In this document: piece by piece, positions 10,288 through 21,507 of the stretch | Layout of the letters: each line of letters opens with the position of its first letter | Position numbering within the stretch: the stretch's first letter is position 1 | DNA from: Tretioscincus oriximinensis | Lineage: Eukaryota > Chordata > Lepidosauria > Squamata > Gymnophthalmidae | NCBI GenBank assembly: GCA_022410635.1 | Contig: JAJVDF010001793.1 | Coordinates: forward strand, 1 to 64,000 | DNA: 64,000 nt | Direction: 5' to 3' | Position numbers and translations under genes: made by a program | Notes under the pieces: generated by a model | Databases searched by the model: none | Seen by the model: only the letters and a program-made list of their open reading frames with translations | Told to the model about the DNA's origin: nothing

Positions 10288-11385
10288 CTTATTTTATTTC
10301 TTTACATTTTTATACTGCCCTATACCCGTAGGTCTCAGGGCGGTTAACAATAAAATCATAATTTTAACACATTAAAAAACAACCATATCTAAAAATGGGG
10401 AGGAGACAGTAGTTTTCTCAGCCAAAGGCCAGGCCAAAGAGGTTCGTCTTCAAACATTTCTTAAAGTTCATAGAGATGGTGAGGGGGAGACTATTCCATA
10501 GTCTGGAGGCTGCCACAGAGAAAGCCCTATTCCGGGTTCCCACCCTCTCTGCCACTGACGGTGGTGTAGGGCTGCCATATTTTGGCAGCCTAAAACCGGG
10601 ATGGGGTGGGGGTACATGCACGTACATACGGACGCTTGTAGTGAGACAGGCAGAACCTCTCTTCTGCCTGTCTCACCACAAGCGTCTGTGTGTGCTCCAA
10701 GGTTCCTTCCAGGACCCCAGAAAGCGTTGCTCGGGCTGCAGCCATCAGCTCTGACAGCTGCTTTGCCTTTAAAATCCTGCATTTTTACATTCCCTGATGC
10801 AGCATTGGGGAATGTAAAAAGCTGGGATTTTGTCTTAAAACCCGGAGGGGACTATATTTTAGTTCCCCAAACTGGGATTGTCCCACTTTCCCGGGACATA
10901 TGGCAACCCTAGGGTGGGGGTACAGTCAGGAGGGCCTCCCCTGCAGATCTTAAGGCATGGGCAAGCTCATATGGGAGAAGGCGTTCCTTTAGATATTTGG
11001 GGCCCAGGTTATGTAAGGCTTTAAAGGTTAAAGTTAATACCTTGAATTGGGCTCAGTAGCAAATTGGCAGCCAGTGCAGTTCTTTCAGGACCGGCATGAT
11101 GTGTGTCCAGCCAGCCGAACTGGCCAGCAGTCTGCACCAGCTGCAGCTTCTGAACCGTTTTCAAGGGCTTGAGTGCATTACAATAGTCCAACCTGGAAGT
11201 TACCAGAGTGTGGATCACTGTGGCCAGATCATCCCTGACCAGAAGTGGCTGCAACTGGTGGACCGGACATAGCTGGAAGTAGGCACTCCTGGCCACCGCC
11301 TCCACCTGATCTTCAAGTGTCCAGAAGATCCAGAAGCACTCCCAGATTTCGCACCCGTCCCTTATAGGGTAATTCAACCCCAACT
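10288..11385 (-). mobile_element. L2 LINE, minus strand, interrupted by a hAT MITE
   Basis: Reading on the minus strand, the right part (about 11021-11383) encodes an L2 reverse-transcriptase segment with VIHTLVTSRLDYCNAL, a hallmark of the L2 clade. The left part (10418-10567) encodes RNRAFSVAASRLWNSLPL and KTNLFGLAFG, then a stop. The 3' UTR ends with TTAACCGCCCTGAGACC and 'tataaaaatgtaaag'. The MITE 10568-10911 splits it. The frame is broken in several places. Confidence 0.8.
10568..10911. mobile_element. hAT-like MITE (AGGGYTGCCATA family), copy 1
   Basis: The left end TAGGGCTGCCATATTTTGGC is inverted against the right end (complement TAGGGTTGCCATATGTCCCG). The flanks CGGTGGTG (10560-10567) and GGGTGGGG (10912-10919) agree at 6 of 8 bases within an L2 copy. 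Inside, 'gcttgtagtgagacaggcagaa' is inverted against 'ttctgcctgtctcaccacaagc', a perfect hairpin at 10636-10684. A second copy is at 18790-19280. Confidence 0.8.
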
Positions 11386-11399
11386 TATTCCACTAGTCT

Positions 11400-12145
11400 A
11401 CAATAATCCATCCCTTAATGCATTATTCTGGAAGATGACATATTTAAAATTCTCTCAAAGAATTGATCATGCACCACTTTTCTTCATCCTTCATCTTTTT
11501 CTTCTTAATATTATTTGACACGAGGCCCTCAAACACTTTCCTGGATCAAAATCAAACCTTAAGACTATCTTGTTTCTCTCCTGTCTGCTATTGAAAAGGA
11601 TCAATAATTTCCCCTTAAAAATAGGGGTGTGGGGAGACCATGTTTCCCTTCAAACTACACAATTTTCAGTCTCCCTGCAATTTTCTTTCAGGATGAACTG
11701 TCATTCAGATTGGTTTCAGTGCCTGATGTATTTATTACAGATAATATGAGGCTTCTGTAATGGCTAGATTGTGTTCCAACTGTTCTGGATGGCAGCTCAC
11801 ATGGAGAGGGAATAGATATTTATTAAGTCTACATTTCAATGCATGGGTATTTCCAGATCAGCAGTTTTTGTACAATCAGGTGCTGATAGACACAGTAACA
11901 CAATCAGGCTGGAAATCCAGATTGGAGGGACAGGCAGGATGCCTCTAAAAGCCCACTGAAGCAAGCTGAGATGGGTGAAAATCATGTTTTTGCCTTCTAC
12001 ACTTAGCCTAGTGTTACCAAAAAACAAGAATAAAATCAAAACAAAACAACCATCCCACCGAAAAACCCTGGCTAAAGTTTGCAACTTTAACCTGCATCTG
12101 GAAAAGCTTCCTCTTTTATGCATCCATTAACACTGCAAACTCCTG
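11400..12145. other. Intronic DNA, nothing recognised
   Basis: No exon or repeat family recognised; short frames here have no supporting motif. Confidence 0.4.
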
Positions 12146-12149
12146 ACCT

Positions 12150-12610
12150 ATTTATTTATTTACATATTTTACCACCCTATACCCAAAGGTCTCAGGGCAG
12201 TTAACATATTAAACACAGTTAACATATTAAAAAAGCAGTGTCTAAAAGTAGGGACGGTCAGTTTCCTCAGCCAAAGACCAGGCCAAAGAATTGTGTCTTC
12301 AAGTGTTTTCTGAATGTGCACAAAGATGGTGACTGACGCACCTTGATGGGGAGACTATTCTATAGTCTGTGGGCTGCCACAGAGAAGCCCCTATTCCAGG
12401 TTCAAACCCTCCCTGTCACTGAGGGAGGTGGTACAGTCAAGAGGGCCTCCCCTGCAGATCTTAAGGCATGGGCAGGTTGATATGGGAGAAGGTGTTCCTT
12501 TAGCTATTTGAGGCCCAAGCTATGTATAATGTTTTATTGGGGAGAGTTAATACCTTGAATTGGGATCAGTAGCCAATGCAGCTCTTTTTAGGCTGGCGTG
12601 ATTGTTTTGC
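12150..12610 (-). mobile_element. L2 LINE 3' fragment
   Basis: The same ordered blocks as the copy at 10288 are present: the terminal ACCACCCTATACCCAAAGGTCTCAGGG, 'ttcctcagccaaag-ccaggccaaag', 'ggggagactattctatagtct' and 'cccctgcagatcttaaggcatgggcagg'. The MITE found in the 10288 copy is absent here, so this copy shows the empty site. Confidence 0.8.
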
Positions 12611-12737
12611 GGTACGATAATCTCACTATTGTCTTCTTGATGGTCACCACAGACTTCCTGAGGTGTGCAAGGCATCCTCACTATATAAATTTAGAAAATG
12701 ACATTTGACTGAGGAAATAGCTCCCATATATTTCATT

Positions 12738-12960
12738 TGTATGCTGTCTTATACCCAAAGGTCTCATGGCGGATCACCATAAAACAGTTAAAATAGGATC
12801 ATTAAGAATAACACCATCGTCTGCAAGGAGAGGAGATGAGGGTGAATGTAGGGATGGTGGCCATCTCCCAGTTGAGTAAACCCAGGTCAGCAGAGAGGGT
12901 CACGTGTGAAAGTTTAGCTTAAGTGTCGTTCACACTTTGCAATCACAGAGTCCTTTAGTA
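12738..12960 (-). mobile_element. L2 LINE 3' fragment, degraded
   Basis: It begins with CTTATACCCAAAGGTCTCATGG and continues through 'accataaaacagttaaaata', matching the L2 3' UTR in reverse. Similarity fades by about 12960. Confidence 0.55.
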
Positions 12961-13009
12961 GGCCTTTGAGGTCAACTGGAGTTCAGGGTCTTTTGGTAGT
13001 GTATGTTTG

Positions 13010-13255
13010 GATAATTAGGATGACATCCTTTCCCTTCTGTTATTAGTTTCTTTCTCTGGTCTCTGGTCACTCCTTAAAGTTTCTCACAAAAACTGACCCT
13101 AATTGTCTGTGTTGGTAGATGACCACATTTATGTAAGTGCGCATGTGCGCAGTTGGAAAGTGTTGGAAAGGATATAAGCAAGTTTTGTAAATAATAAAGC
13201 GCTTTACTTTCGCTTCTCTCTTCATGATGTTTGTGTGACGTGTGTCCTTGACATC
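13010..13255 (+). mobile_element. Possible LTR / promoter-like fragment
   Basis: A TATA-like GGATATAAGC (about 13171) is followed about 25 bases later by AATAAAG, a GT-rich stretch and 'ccttgaca'. The spacing resembles the U3-R-U5 layout of a retroviral-type LTR. Ends and target duplication were not resolved. Alternatively this is chance AT-rich sequence. Confidence 0.35.
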
Positions 13256-13328
13256 CTCAACTCTTCAGGTGAACAGGATTGTATTCATCAGGCATCTAAA
13301 CATGTACGGTGTTTACCTGACTTACATC

Positions 13329-14067
13329 AGAACATAAGAACATAAGAAGAGCCATACTGGATCAGGCCACAGCCCATCAAGTCCAGCATTCTGTGTCACA
13401 CAGAGGCCCACCAGATGCACCTGGGCAGTCCGAACAGAGGAAAGCAAAATATGCTGCTCCTGTTCGTGACTCCCTGCAAATGGTATTTCAAGAGTCCTGC
13501 CTGTTGCTCCATCCGGGAGGCGACATCCAGACAACTATCCTAGTATCCATTTATACCTTTGGTGTCCATAAACCTGTCTAGTCCTGTCTTGAAACTATCC
13601 AAGCTGTTAGCTACCACTACCTCTTCAGGAAGTAAATTCCACAGGCCGATGACCCTCTGGGTGAAAAAATACTTCCCTTTGTCTGTTCTCACTTTTCTAC
13701 CCAACAGTTTTAGGGAGTGCCCTCTGGTCCTTGTGTTGTGTGATAGAGAAAACATTTTTTCTCTATTCACCCTGTCGATCCCATGCATGATTTTGTACAC
13801 TTCAATCAGATCACCCCTCAAACGTCTCCTTTCAAGGCTGAAGAGGCCCAGACGTTGCAGCCTTGCTTCGTAAGGGAGGTGCTCCAGACCCTTGATCATT
13901 TTTGTTGCCCTTTTCTGCACCTTCTCCAGTTCCAAAATATCCCTCTTGAGATGTGGCGACCAGAATTGAACACAGTATTCCGAATGTGGCCTCACCACAG
14001 ATTTATAAAGAGGCAAAACAACATTTGCTGACTTGTTTTCGATTCCTTTCCTAATTATCCCCAATAG
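13329..14067 (-). mobile_element. CR1 LINE, 5'-truncated, long C-terminal frame
   Basis: A 174-codon minus-strand frame (14064-13540) encodes the CR1 ORF2 C-terminus: an [23 protein letters not shown] start, [58 protein letters not shown] and FKTGLDRFMDTKGINGY, followed by a stop. The 3' UTR ends in TTATGTTCTTATGTTCTGA. The polymerase catalytic core and endonuclease are missing. Confidence 0.92.
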
Positions 14068-14165
14068 TCAGAGGGGAGACTATTCCATAACCTGGGGGCT
14101 ATCACAGAGCAAGCCCTCCCACATGTCCACACCCCTTTGGCAAGTGACGATGGGCATGTTTCTTT
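14068..14165 (-). mobile_element. L2 LINE fragment
   Basis: 'ggggagactattccataacctgggggct' and 'cacagagcaagccct' match the L2 C-terminal coding region in reverse. It directly abuts the 5' end of the CR1 copy. Confidence 0.6.
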
Positions 14166-14251
14166 TGTTTATATAGCGCTCTCAATGTACAGAGGGCAGG
14201 TACATATGGGAGGAGATATCCCTCCAAAGCTGTTCCTTTTATGCATTTTTA

Positions 14252-14362
14252 TTATTTTCAATGGGTCTTTTTAAGTTGTTTCCCCCCCCCCGCTATAATC
14301 TGCCCTGGGATTTGGAGGTACGGAATGGGATAAAAATGCAAATTAATTAACTAAAAGTAATA
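14252..14362 (+). mobile_element. L2-type LINE 3' tail
   Basis: 'aagttgttt... ctgccctgggatttggaggta... gggataaaaatgcaaattaattaac' is a degraded L2 terminus. Confidence 0.4.
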
Positions 14363-14920
14363 AAAAGCATTTCCAAAATTCAGTTTATGGTCTTTAATGT
14401 GGATTAAAGAAAGGATGGGAACATTAAGGTTCACATGTTGACACTTTTGAATCACTGTTGAAAATGTGTGCAAATGTAACCTTTGATTCATTCGTGTCAC
14501 GGCCCCAAATAGGTCACGGAGTTTTATGCTACCTGCCTTAACCTAAAAAAGGTTACATAGAATATAGGTCAGTAGGTTTTCCATCAATTAAAATCTTGCA
14601 AGAAGCATTTTGTTTTATGTCAGAAGAAAGGGCATTGGGTTTTCAGCAGCTAAAATACGAATAAGGTCTCCTGCTCTCCCAAAAGTCCTGAAAATCATAG
14701 ACAAAAATCCATATTTACACCTACCTTTAATAATCCATGTAAGAGTGGGATGTTCCGGTTCAGAAAAGCAATCCATCCTAAGCAAGGATAGATTGCTCCT
14801 GGAACAGAACAAGGTTGTTGATAGGTCACTTGTGGCAACTTCAGAGCAGGTGTCTGGATCTCTGAAGCCCAGGAATGAAGATTCCTGGTTTTTGGAACTC
14901 TGGGGGACCCATTTAGGTGA
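14363..14920. other. Intronic DNA, nothing recognised
   Basis: Overlapping frames on both strands at about 14610-14930 carry no family motif and show no splice-bounded conservation. Confidence 0.4.
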
Positions 14921-15328
14921 CATAAGAACATAAGAGGAGCCGTGGTGAAACAGGCCAGAGCCTGTCCAGTCCAGAATTCTGTCTCACCAATTGGACCTGG
15001 GCAGTCTGGAACAGAAGAAGGCAAAATCTTCAACTGTTCTCGACACCCTGCAAATGGCAATCCAGGAATCCTGCCTGTTGCTCCAACAAGGAGTCAGTAT
15101 CGGGACATCCAACAGTAGCTGTTTACATCCTTGGCTTCCATGAAGTTGTCTAATCCTGTCTTAAAGCTATCCAGGCTGCTAGCTACCACCACCTCTTCTG
15201 GAAGTAAATACCAAAGGCTGATCACCCTCTGGATGAAAAAATACTTTCCCTTGTCTGTCCTCACTCTTCTACCATCAGTTTCAGAATGCCCCCTGGTGGT
15301 AGTGTTATGTGATAGAGAAAACAATGTC
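14921..15328 (-). mobile_element. CR1 LINE, 5'-truncated
   Basis: The 3' UTR and the C-terminal coding end of the TTCTTATG-type CR1 are present (VRTDKGKYFFIQRVISLWYL, then LDSFKTGLDNFMEAKD on the minus strand). It is more diverged than the copies at 13329 and 25908. Confidence 0.85.
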
Positions 15329-15345
15329 TTGTGCCGTTGAAATGA

Positions 15346-16664
15346 TTGTGTAGGATCCATCTCTACCAGGGCTACCAAATAACACCAAGGGCAGAAGTTT
15401 ACACCTTCANTGGTTATAGAAGAGAGGACATTTCGCACAAGTAGCGAAGAGAATGTGTTAGGAAAACGTGTCGGTTTGAAAAAATGGCAAACTGACACTG
15501 TGACAGATTGTTTTCAAGGCTGAAGTCTTAAAAATGAATTAGAGAAACAAGAAGAATAAATCAAGCTACAACCCTGAAATGTGGAGTGATATATAAAAAT
15601 CGGCTGAGAAACCTCTTGTTACATGGGTGTGACTCTCTGGGATTGGTAGGCTGGCCTAGGATACCATTTAGAACGCAATTGCCTGCCCCACAGTTTACTC
15701 TACTGGAAAACCAGACCTCCCAGTAGAATAGGGTTGTCACATAAAAATTAGGATAGAACTTTGCAACTTCAATGGACTTTAAAAAATGACACACTCATAC
15801 ACAAGGCCTAGTGAAAATTCAACTCTTCTATAGCCATTAAAGATGCAAAGTCCTATCCTATGGGATTTTTGTTTGTAAGCCTACAGCAGAAGGGTTCATT
15901 GAGTAGAACCAGTCTAGAGAGATGTTGTCTTCCAGTAGACTAAACAGCAGTGCAGACAGTGCATTCCAAATGGCACTCTAGGCCAGCCTTCCNATCCTGG
16001 ATTGTTAGACACTTTTAAACTTAGCCAAAACAATCCCAGCATTGGAACCTGGGAACTCTGAAGCTGGGTGGGCTGTCTGTGGCATGAGGCAGTCTGTGCT
16101 ATGGAGAAAGACCACATAGAGTTTCTAACTTGCATCTAAACATCAGGGAAAGATTTTCTAAACAAACATACATACCCTGTACCTTTAAATGGCACCAGGT
16201 ACANGTGAGTGACAGCTCGTGCAGTCAATGTGAGCAGGAATGTTACAAACCTGCTGTTTCTAGAAATAAACCCGCTTCAGAGCTGAAGGTACCACCTCTA
16301 ATTGCTGCTTTTCNCTTCTCTCCCTCTCCCCCCCCAGCCCAATTCTGGGCTATATCTCAAAAATAGGAGCCCACTATCTGCAAATCACTGAAGCCAGTGG
16401 AAGGTCCCCAGTGAGGCTTGCTGTAGTCTACAGACAGTACATTAGCATTCCGATAGCAGGGCCCTTTTGTAAGTAAATCTCCGTCTTCTGCTGAAGAAGN
16501 AGCACTTAGCATATGAAGAAATAGATTTGTCTATAGAAGTCTATGCTGCCTACTAGTCTCTAAAGTGCTATAAGAGCCCCTTTGTTGTATGGACTGTCAC
16601 TTCATTATCCCTGCCAGCTCTCAATGACACAGATAGACAACACTGCGAAAGGTATTCGCTCATA
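15346..16664. other. Intronic DNA with one weak family B trace
   Basis: 'ccaattctgggctatatctcaaaaataggag' at about 16340-16372 and 'gtagtctacagacag' at about 16423 are remnants of the family B MITE. Nothing else was recognised. Confidence 0.4.
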
Positions 16665-16672
16665 CTTGCATT

Positions 16673-16906
16673 CAGTGCTTTTTTTCCCACAAAAAAAAGG
16701 TGACGGTACTAACGCCGGCGAGGGGGGGCGGTGTTAGTACCGTGGGGGGGGCGGTGGGTGGTGGTACTTACCCGCCCCCGCTTAGTACCGTGGGGCGGGG
16801 GCGGGGGGTGGGGGGGCGTGGTGTTAGCGGGGGGTGCCCCCCCACCCGCCTAAATAAAAGGTGCCGGTACTGCGTTCCAGCGCGTTCCGCCACAAAAAAA
16901 GCCCTG
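16673..16906. mobile_element. Young hAT MITE, very G-rich, perfect 8-bp target duplication
   Basis: The ends CAGTGCTTTTTTT and (complement) CAGGGCTTTTTTTG are inverted and hAT-like. It is flanked by identical copies of CTTGCATT (16665-16672 and 16907-16914). The interior has several runs of 5-8 G separated by short CG-containing spacers and many intact CpGs. There is no transposase frame. Confidence 0.9.
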
Positions 16907-16999
16907 CTTGCATTCAGTTGTGGGTGAGCGAATACTTCTGCCAACATCTCTGGCTCCCAGACTATGGAACAGTCTGGCCCTTGAGGTGTGTCAAGCATC

Positions 17000-17190
17000 A
17001 ATTCAATATATATTCAGGAAATCTTTGAAGATAAACTTCTTTAACCTGACTCTTGGCTAAAGAAACAGCTTCCCCTTCCCCATTTTCAGGCACTATTTCA
17101 GGCACAGTTTTGTATCTTGTTTTTTATTCTTGGTAGCTGATTTGAGAAATTTGGGTATAGAGTAGGGNNTAAGTGTAAATCTATAAATTA
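17000..17190 (+). mobile_element. L2 LINE 3' fragment
   Basis: 'ttcaggaaatctttgaaga-aaacttctttaacctgact' encodes the degraded L2 C-terminus (KxxFFNL-like), followed by the 3' UTR 'ttgggtatagagtaggg' and 'taagtgtaaatctataaatta'. Confidence 0.55.
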
Positions 17191-17225
17191 ATCAGAAGAA
17201 CGTTCCTATTGATTAATACGGGAGA

Positions 17226-17515
17226 CAGTGGTGGGAGTTTTCCAGTTAGAAATTTTGCCCAGGTGCCCAGAAATCTCTCACATTTTTTGTTTTTACTCGC
17301 GTGTGAAGCATGTGCAAAAAATTGTAACGTCACTTCCAGAGCGGGAATGAAAGTGGCGTCACAGGTGGGCGCCATTCCTGGAACCAGAGGTCGGAAGTGA
17401 CATCATTTGTGATGTCACTTCNGCCCCACCTCTGGTAACCAGAAAAATCCCAGTAAATGGTATGGGGTCTTTTCTCGCACATGTGTGTGAGATTCCTGGG
17501 CACCTCCCACCACTG
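17226..17515. mobile_element. hAT-like MITE (CAGTGGTGGGA ends)
   Basis: CAGTGGTGGGAG at the left and its inverse CTCCCACCACTG at the right are terminal, with further pairing (GGTGCCCAGAAATCTC with GAGATTCCTGGGCACC). The flanks ACGGGAGA and GCTGGAGA agree at 6 of 8 bases. The centre holds a palindrome, TGACATCAT/ATGATGTCA-like, at 17398-17420. Confidence 0.8.
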
Positions 17516-17637
17516 GCTGGAGAGTACATAACTCCCATAATCCTTACCACTCCAAGCAGCAAAGAATCATGGGACTTACAGTCCCCAAAAGAATTGTTCC
17601 CAAAGTGTTTTTAACAGCTGTATGAAAAAGTAAATAT

Positions 17638-17826
17638 CTAGGAAGGGGTCTCATAGTACCTCAGAGATTAAAAAGAAAAGGGTAGGTAGCATCAGTTTTG
17701 TAAACAAGTCTATTTCTTCAGATATTCAAGAAGAAGCAGACTTGCGTATGAAAGCTCATGTTGTCTACCATTTTCTTGCTAGTCTCTAAGGTGCCATGAG
17801 ATCCCTTGCTAGATATTCTGGACCCA
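17638..17826. mobile_element. Penelope-like element, inverted tail-out copy
   Basis: The left half reads on the minus strand ('ctcatagtacctcagagatta...tagcatcagttttgtaaacaagtctatttcttcagat'). The right half reads on the plus strand ('aagcagacttgcgtatgaaagctcatgttgtctacc...agtctctaaggtgccatgag'). Both outer ends are therefore the 3' end of the element. It is diverged relative to the copies at 47286 and 56899. Confidence 0.65.
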
Positions 17827-17959
17827 GACTATGTTTGGAAAAAGGGAATATTAACATATATCTTGATTTATATTTGGACAATGATTTTCTAAAGCAGAGA
17901 AATAACTCAGTTCCTATAAACTAAAGTCTAGCTACAAAATACTGGATTTAATATATTAA

Positions 17960-18040
17960 TTCTGTTTTTAATGTTAACTGCCCTGGAACCTCAGGGTATA
18001 GGACAGTTTTGGAATGCAAGTAAATAAGCAAAAAAATGGT
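17960..18040 (+). mobile_element. L2-type LINE 3' tail
   Basis: 'taatgttaactgccctggaacctcagggtatagg' with 'aagtaaataagcaaaaaa' is a degraded L2 terminus. Confidence 0.5.
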
Positions 18041-18789
18041 TAAACTAGATAATACAAAATGTAGCAGATCCTGAATAATATCAGAATGGATTTTTGAAGA
18101 ACCAAATAAACAAAATACATATTTTAAATTTAATTTTTCTGGAATGAAAGAGTTTGGAACTATAATTAGATTTTTCTCTCATCCTTAAAAGTTGCTTGCC
18201 TGCAGATCACAAACTTACTCTGAATCCTAGCTTCAAGCAACAATAATTTCTAATTAGGGCCTTCCCATTTACATCCTGCATTGTTCTATCTAGCCTAATC
18301 AGAGGGAAGATTGTGCTCAGCGGGAATCTTATAATTCCAGCAACTGCAGCAAAGTTGAAATTATTTTACCACGAGGTGGCACTATGGCTTTTAGAATTAT
18401 GCTCTGCATTACAATTCATTTCTGCTTGTTTTGACAAGTGTCTTAAAATGAATTAACATATAATGAATACGTGCAACAAATATGGAATGTATAGAAACCA
18501 AAAAAGGAGAAGTGTTTGTCGGATAGCGTGACTGAAAGATGGAAGATTATGGATTGAATCAGCATGCAAGGAAGCGAGGCCTAAGTCTGTTCCTTTACTG
18601 GCCTAAGAAGCAGTAAAAAAGCTGCCTGCTTGTGGAAGAGAAAAAATGTAATTAAAAGCAAAATGGGTGGGTTCAGCATTGTAGGCAAACCGAGACCCAA
18701 ATATATAGAGCTGGAACGAATGACTTCTGATTGTGCTCATCCATGTTGGCTGCCACAGATGGTATGTGCCACGCTGGACACGTCTGAGG

Positions 18790-19280
18790 TAGGACTGCCA
18801 TAAGTCCTGGAAAGGAGGGACATTCCTAGTTTGGGGGACTAAAATATAGTCCCCGCTGGGTTTTATGAGAAAATCCCAGATTTTTACATTCCACAATGCC
18901 GCACCAGGAAATGTAAAAATCTGGGATTTTAAGGNAAAGGAGCCGTCAGGGGAAGACTGCAGCACGAGCATCACGTCCTGGGTCCTGGAAAGAACCTGAA
19001 AGCATGGTGAAGCTGCTCCTCTGTAGGNGGCGGGGGTTTGTGTCTGCTGTTAGGCAGATCACGCCAACTCGCCTCCTTGCAGAGGAAACATGCTTGGGTG
19101 TTTTGACAGGGGATCAGAGTTTTTGTGCAGCTCTTTTCTGCTTGTCTCACCACAAGCNTGTGTGCGTACATGTATGTGCATGTGTGCGCGTGTGTATGNG
19201 CGTGCGTGTGCATGCGCATGCGTGTGCATGCCTCCCCCCCCACTCTCCCGGTTGTGGGCTGTCAAAATATGGCACCCCTG
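18790..19280. mobile_element. hAT-like MITE (AGGGYTGCCATA family), copy 2
   Basis: This is the reverse orientation of the copy at 10568: it shares the block 'ggactaaaatatagtcccc', 'ctgggattttaa', the 'ttctgcttgtctcaccacaagc' segment and the end 'ccgg-tgtgggctgtcaaaatatggca'. The flanks GTCTGAGG (18782-18789) and TTCTGAGG (19281-19288) agree at 7 of 8 bases. It includes a TG/CG-rich microsatellite (about 19158-19230). Confidence 0.8.
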
Positions 19281-19384
19281 TTCTGAGGAGATATTAGAGG
19301 TCCTGGATTTAAGCCAAATGGATCCATGGGCCTGGTCCAGTCCCTGAGCCTTGGGTTCCCCACCCCTTATCTAACCAAAGTATA

Positions 19385-19640
19385 ATGTTCTGTGGAAATT
19401 GGGTCATGTAACAGGACAATGATCTCACATNTACCAACTAATCTAAATCAGAACGGCTGGAAAAGAACAGAATCAGTCCAGACCTCAACCCAACTGAAAN
19501 ACAGTTGTGGAAACTTAGGAAAGCTTTGCATCAATGAATGCCCACAAATCCCATAGAACTAAAGTAATGCTGTAAACAGAGTGGACCAAAATTCCTCCAG
19601 AATGACGTTAGAGACNGATACAATCTTATAGAAAACATAC
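19385..19640 (+). pseudogene. Tc1/mariner transposase remnant
   Basis: Two catalytic-region signatures survive on the plus strand: 'acaggacaatgat' encodes QDND at about 19412, and 'agtccagacctcaacccaactgaa' encodes SPDLNPTE at about 19475. These match the second aspartate and the DxxxxxE region of DDE transposases of the Tc1 type. Downstream, 'gagtggaccaaaattcctcca' encodes EWTKIPP, as in the Tc1 C-terminus. The pieces are in different frames with stops, so the gene is dead and truncated. Inverted ends were not found. Confidence 0.6.
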
Positions 19641-20880
19641 AGAATAGGCAAATCTGTTTCTATAATTTCAAGCATGTTCTCTCTAAATTTAGCTTGCTTT
19701 GTGTAGAAGCCTGAGAATCCTTATCCAGGGTATCATAATGCTGACAANGTTTTCTAAACGCTGACAGATTTAGAGTGGAGATTTACGTAGGCACAGAGAT
19801 GCCAACCACCCTATGTGAAATACCGATCAGGACCAAGCACATGGCAAAACCATCACCGGAGTGCACTTAACGCAAGTATTGTTAAGGTACACTTGCACCA
19901 GTTTTTTTGCATGAACGCTGTGTGGCTATGCAAATAGCACATGGTGAAAGTTTTCCCACTTGAATTCAACAGGAAACACATGCAGCCCAGCACAAAGCCA
20001 CACAGCTTTCACTCCCATTTTTGTCCACTAGTGAGAATGCAGCCACAGTGGCACCTGAGTGATCTCAGGTAAAAGACAGCAAATATCTTTGCACATACAA
20101 AGCACATCTTTGCTTTCAGAACTGACTTGTCACACAACTTTCTTAAGGCAGAAAAAATCCACGATAGCCAGAGCAATACACTCTTTGATTTAATAATCTA
20201 CCCTATTGGATCTTTAGGGATTTGCAAAGGGCCGCATAGTTTTTGCCAATCATCTGAGGCTGGCTAAAACTTGCAAGTCCTTTTTAATGCGCAAATCTTC
20301 CTGTGATTTCAAATAACAAGTGAAGGGCCATTGAGCCTTAAGAGCAGATTGTTCTAGCTTTCAGTGATATGAAACTTAAGCTGCCATAAACCTAATGAGC
20401 AATTCTTGTTCAATGGCGATTGTTTTTTGCGTGTTGCATGGTTGTGGCACTTAGAAACCCAGCAGGGACAGATTGTAGCTGAAATATTAGTTAAACTTCT
20501 CCAAGCGAATGATGTGTTCTTAGCACCACAGGGAATAATGAGAAAACATCTGTCTGTTTCTTCTGACCTGCCATCACAAAGCTTACTCAAGAAAGAACTG
20601 TTGCTGAAAGAGCACATGGGTTGAAGGATGGAAAACTTCATTAGCATGAAATATGTGGCACCTTGACTCTGCACCATTGCTTCACTGTCATCTTTGAAAA
20701 ATAAGGAAGGTTCTGAAAACCCAGACTGTGGCACACAAGGTTTTCCTACTGCGATAGGATCATCATGATGACTCTGCTCCATAAAGGAGTTTTTGCAAAG
20801 AATCCAGAGGTGAGGAGCCTTCCTGTGTGTACAATCCCTAATGGGATTACCAGGATNCCATGAGAAGATGCTAGCACAAG
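19641..20880. other. Intronic DNA; one unexplained long minus-strand frame
   Basis: A stop-free minus-strand stretch of 176 codons (20884-20354) is present but has no recognised domain, no flanking splice pattern I can defend, and no repeat copy elsewhere in the window. Nothing else was recognised. Confidence 0.35.
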
Positions 20881-20884
20881 GCAA

Positions 20885-21085
20885 TTCAGAATTGCAAAGT
20901 GAGCATGCTCAGTATTTACTTCCTGGTTAGTAATCTTGTTTGTTCGTCATAGATTTAAAGGTTTTTTCATGGTTTGTTTGCAAAGGATGAGAGAATGCAT
21001 GAATGGACCCATGATTGGGTTATTTTTAAACTTAATGCCATTGTGGTTTTTAACACGTCATGTACAGTGGGGCCCAAACTGCTCA
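20885..21085 (-). repeat. Unclassified dispersed repeat R, copy 4 (reversed)
   Basis: 'gagcatgctcagtatttacttcctgg', 'ggtttgtttgcaaaggatga' and 'aatgccattgtggtttttaaca' are the reverse complement, in reverse order, of the family R blocks at 38545. Confidence 0.55.
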
Positions 21086-21089
21086 ATAT

Positions 21090-21500
21090 CCAGGCTAAAA
21101 GCAAAATGAAATAAGGTCGGATGGAGCAGGCCAGTAGCCACCTGCATTGTGGAAGACACATTCTGACTTTCTTTCAAGAATGAAAGTTCCTCAACTTCAA
21201 ACAGCCCACTGGCACCAAGCATCACATGATACGTGGACTATACTTGTCTTTTCTGTTCCCTGTGGACTCAAATCCAATATTAAGGCTTTAAAAGGGGTGT
21301 TTGGGGAAGATGGTGGGTGGGATGCAGTTTGCATCCTTCCAAATCCTTTGCTCAGTGCATAAGTCCCATTTTGCACTTCCTTGATTCTTTTAGTGGACAT
21401 ATAAAAAGACAAAAACACCAGCTTTTTCCCGTAAACATCAAGTATTTTTAAACAACTGGCTTGTTATCCTGGCAATTCTGGAATTTGCTGACAAATTTGT
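21090..21500. other. Intronic DNA, nothing recognised
   Basis: No exon or repeat signal identified. Confidence 0.4.
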
Positions 21501-21507
21501 TGCGTTT

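Noticed and set aside
13010..13255. Host promoter (TATA-like plus start)
   Set aside because: The TATA-like and AATAAA signals are only about 25 bases apart, which fits an LTR fragment better than a host promoter; kept only as a tentative LTR.
18603..18974. 123-codon minus-strand frame
   Set aside because: Its middle is the hAT-like MITE at 18790; the same protein-like string appears from the other MITE copy at 10568.
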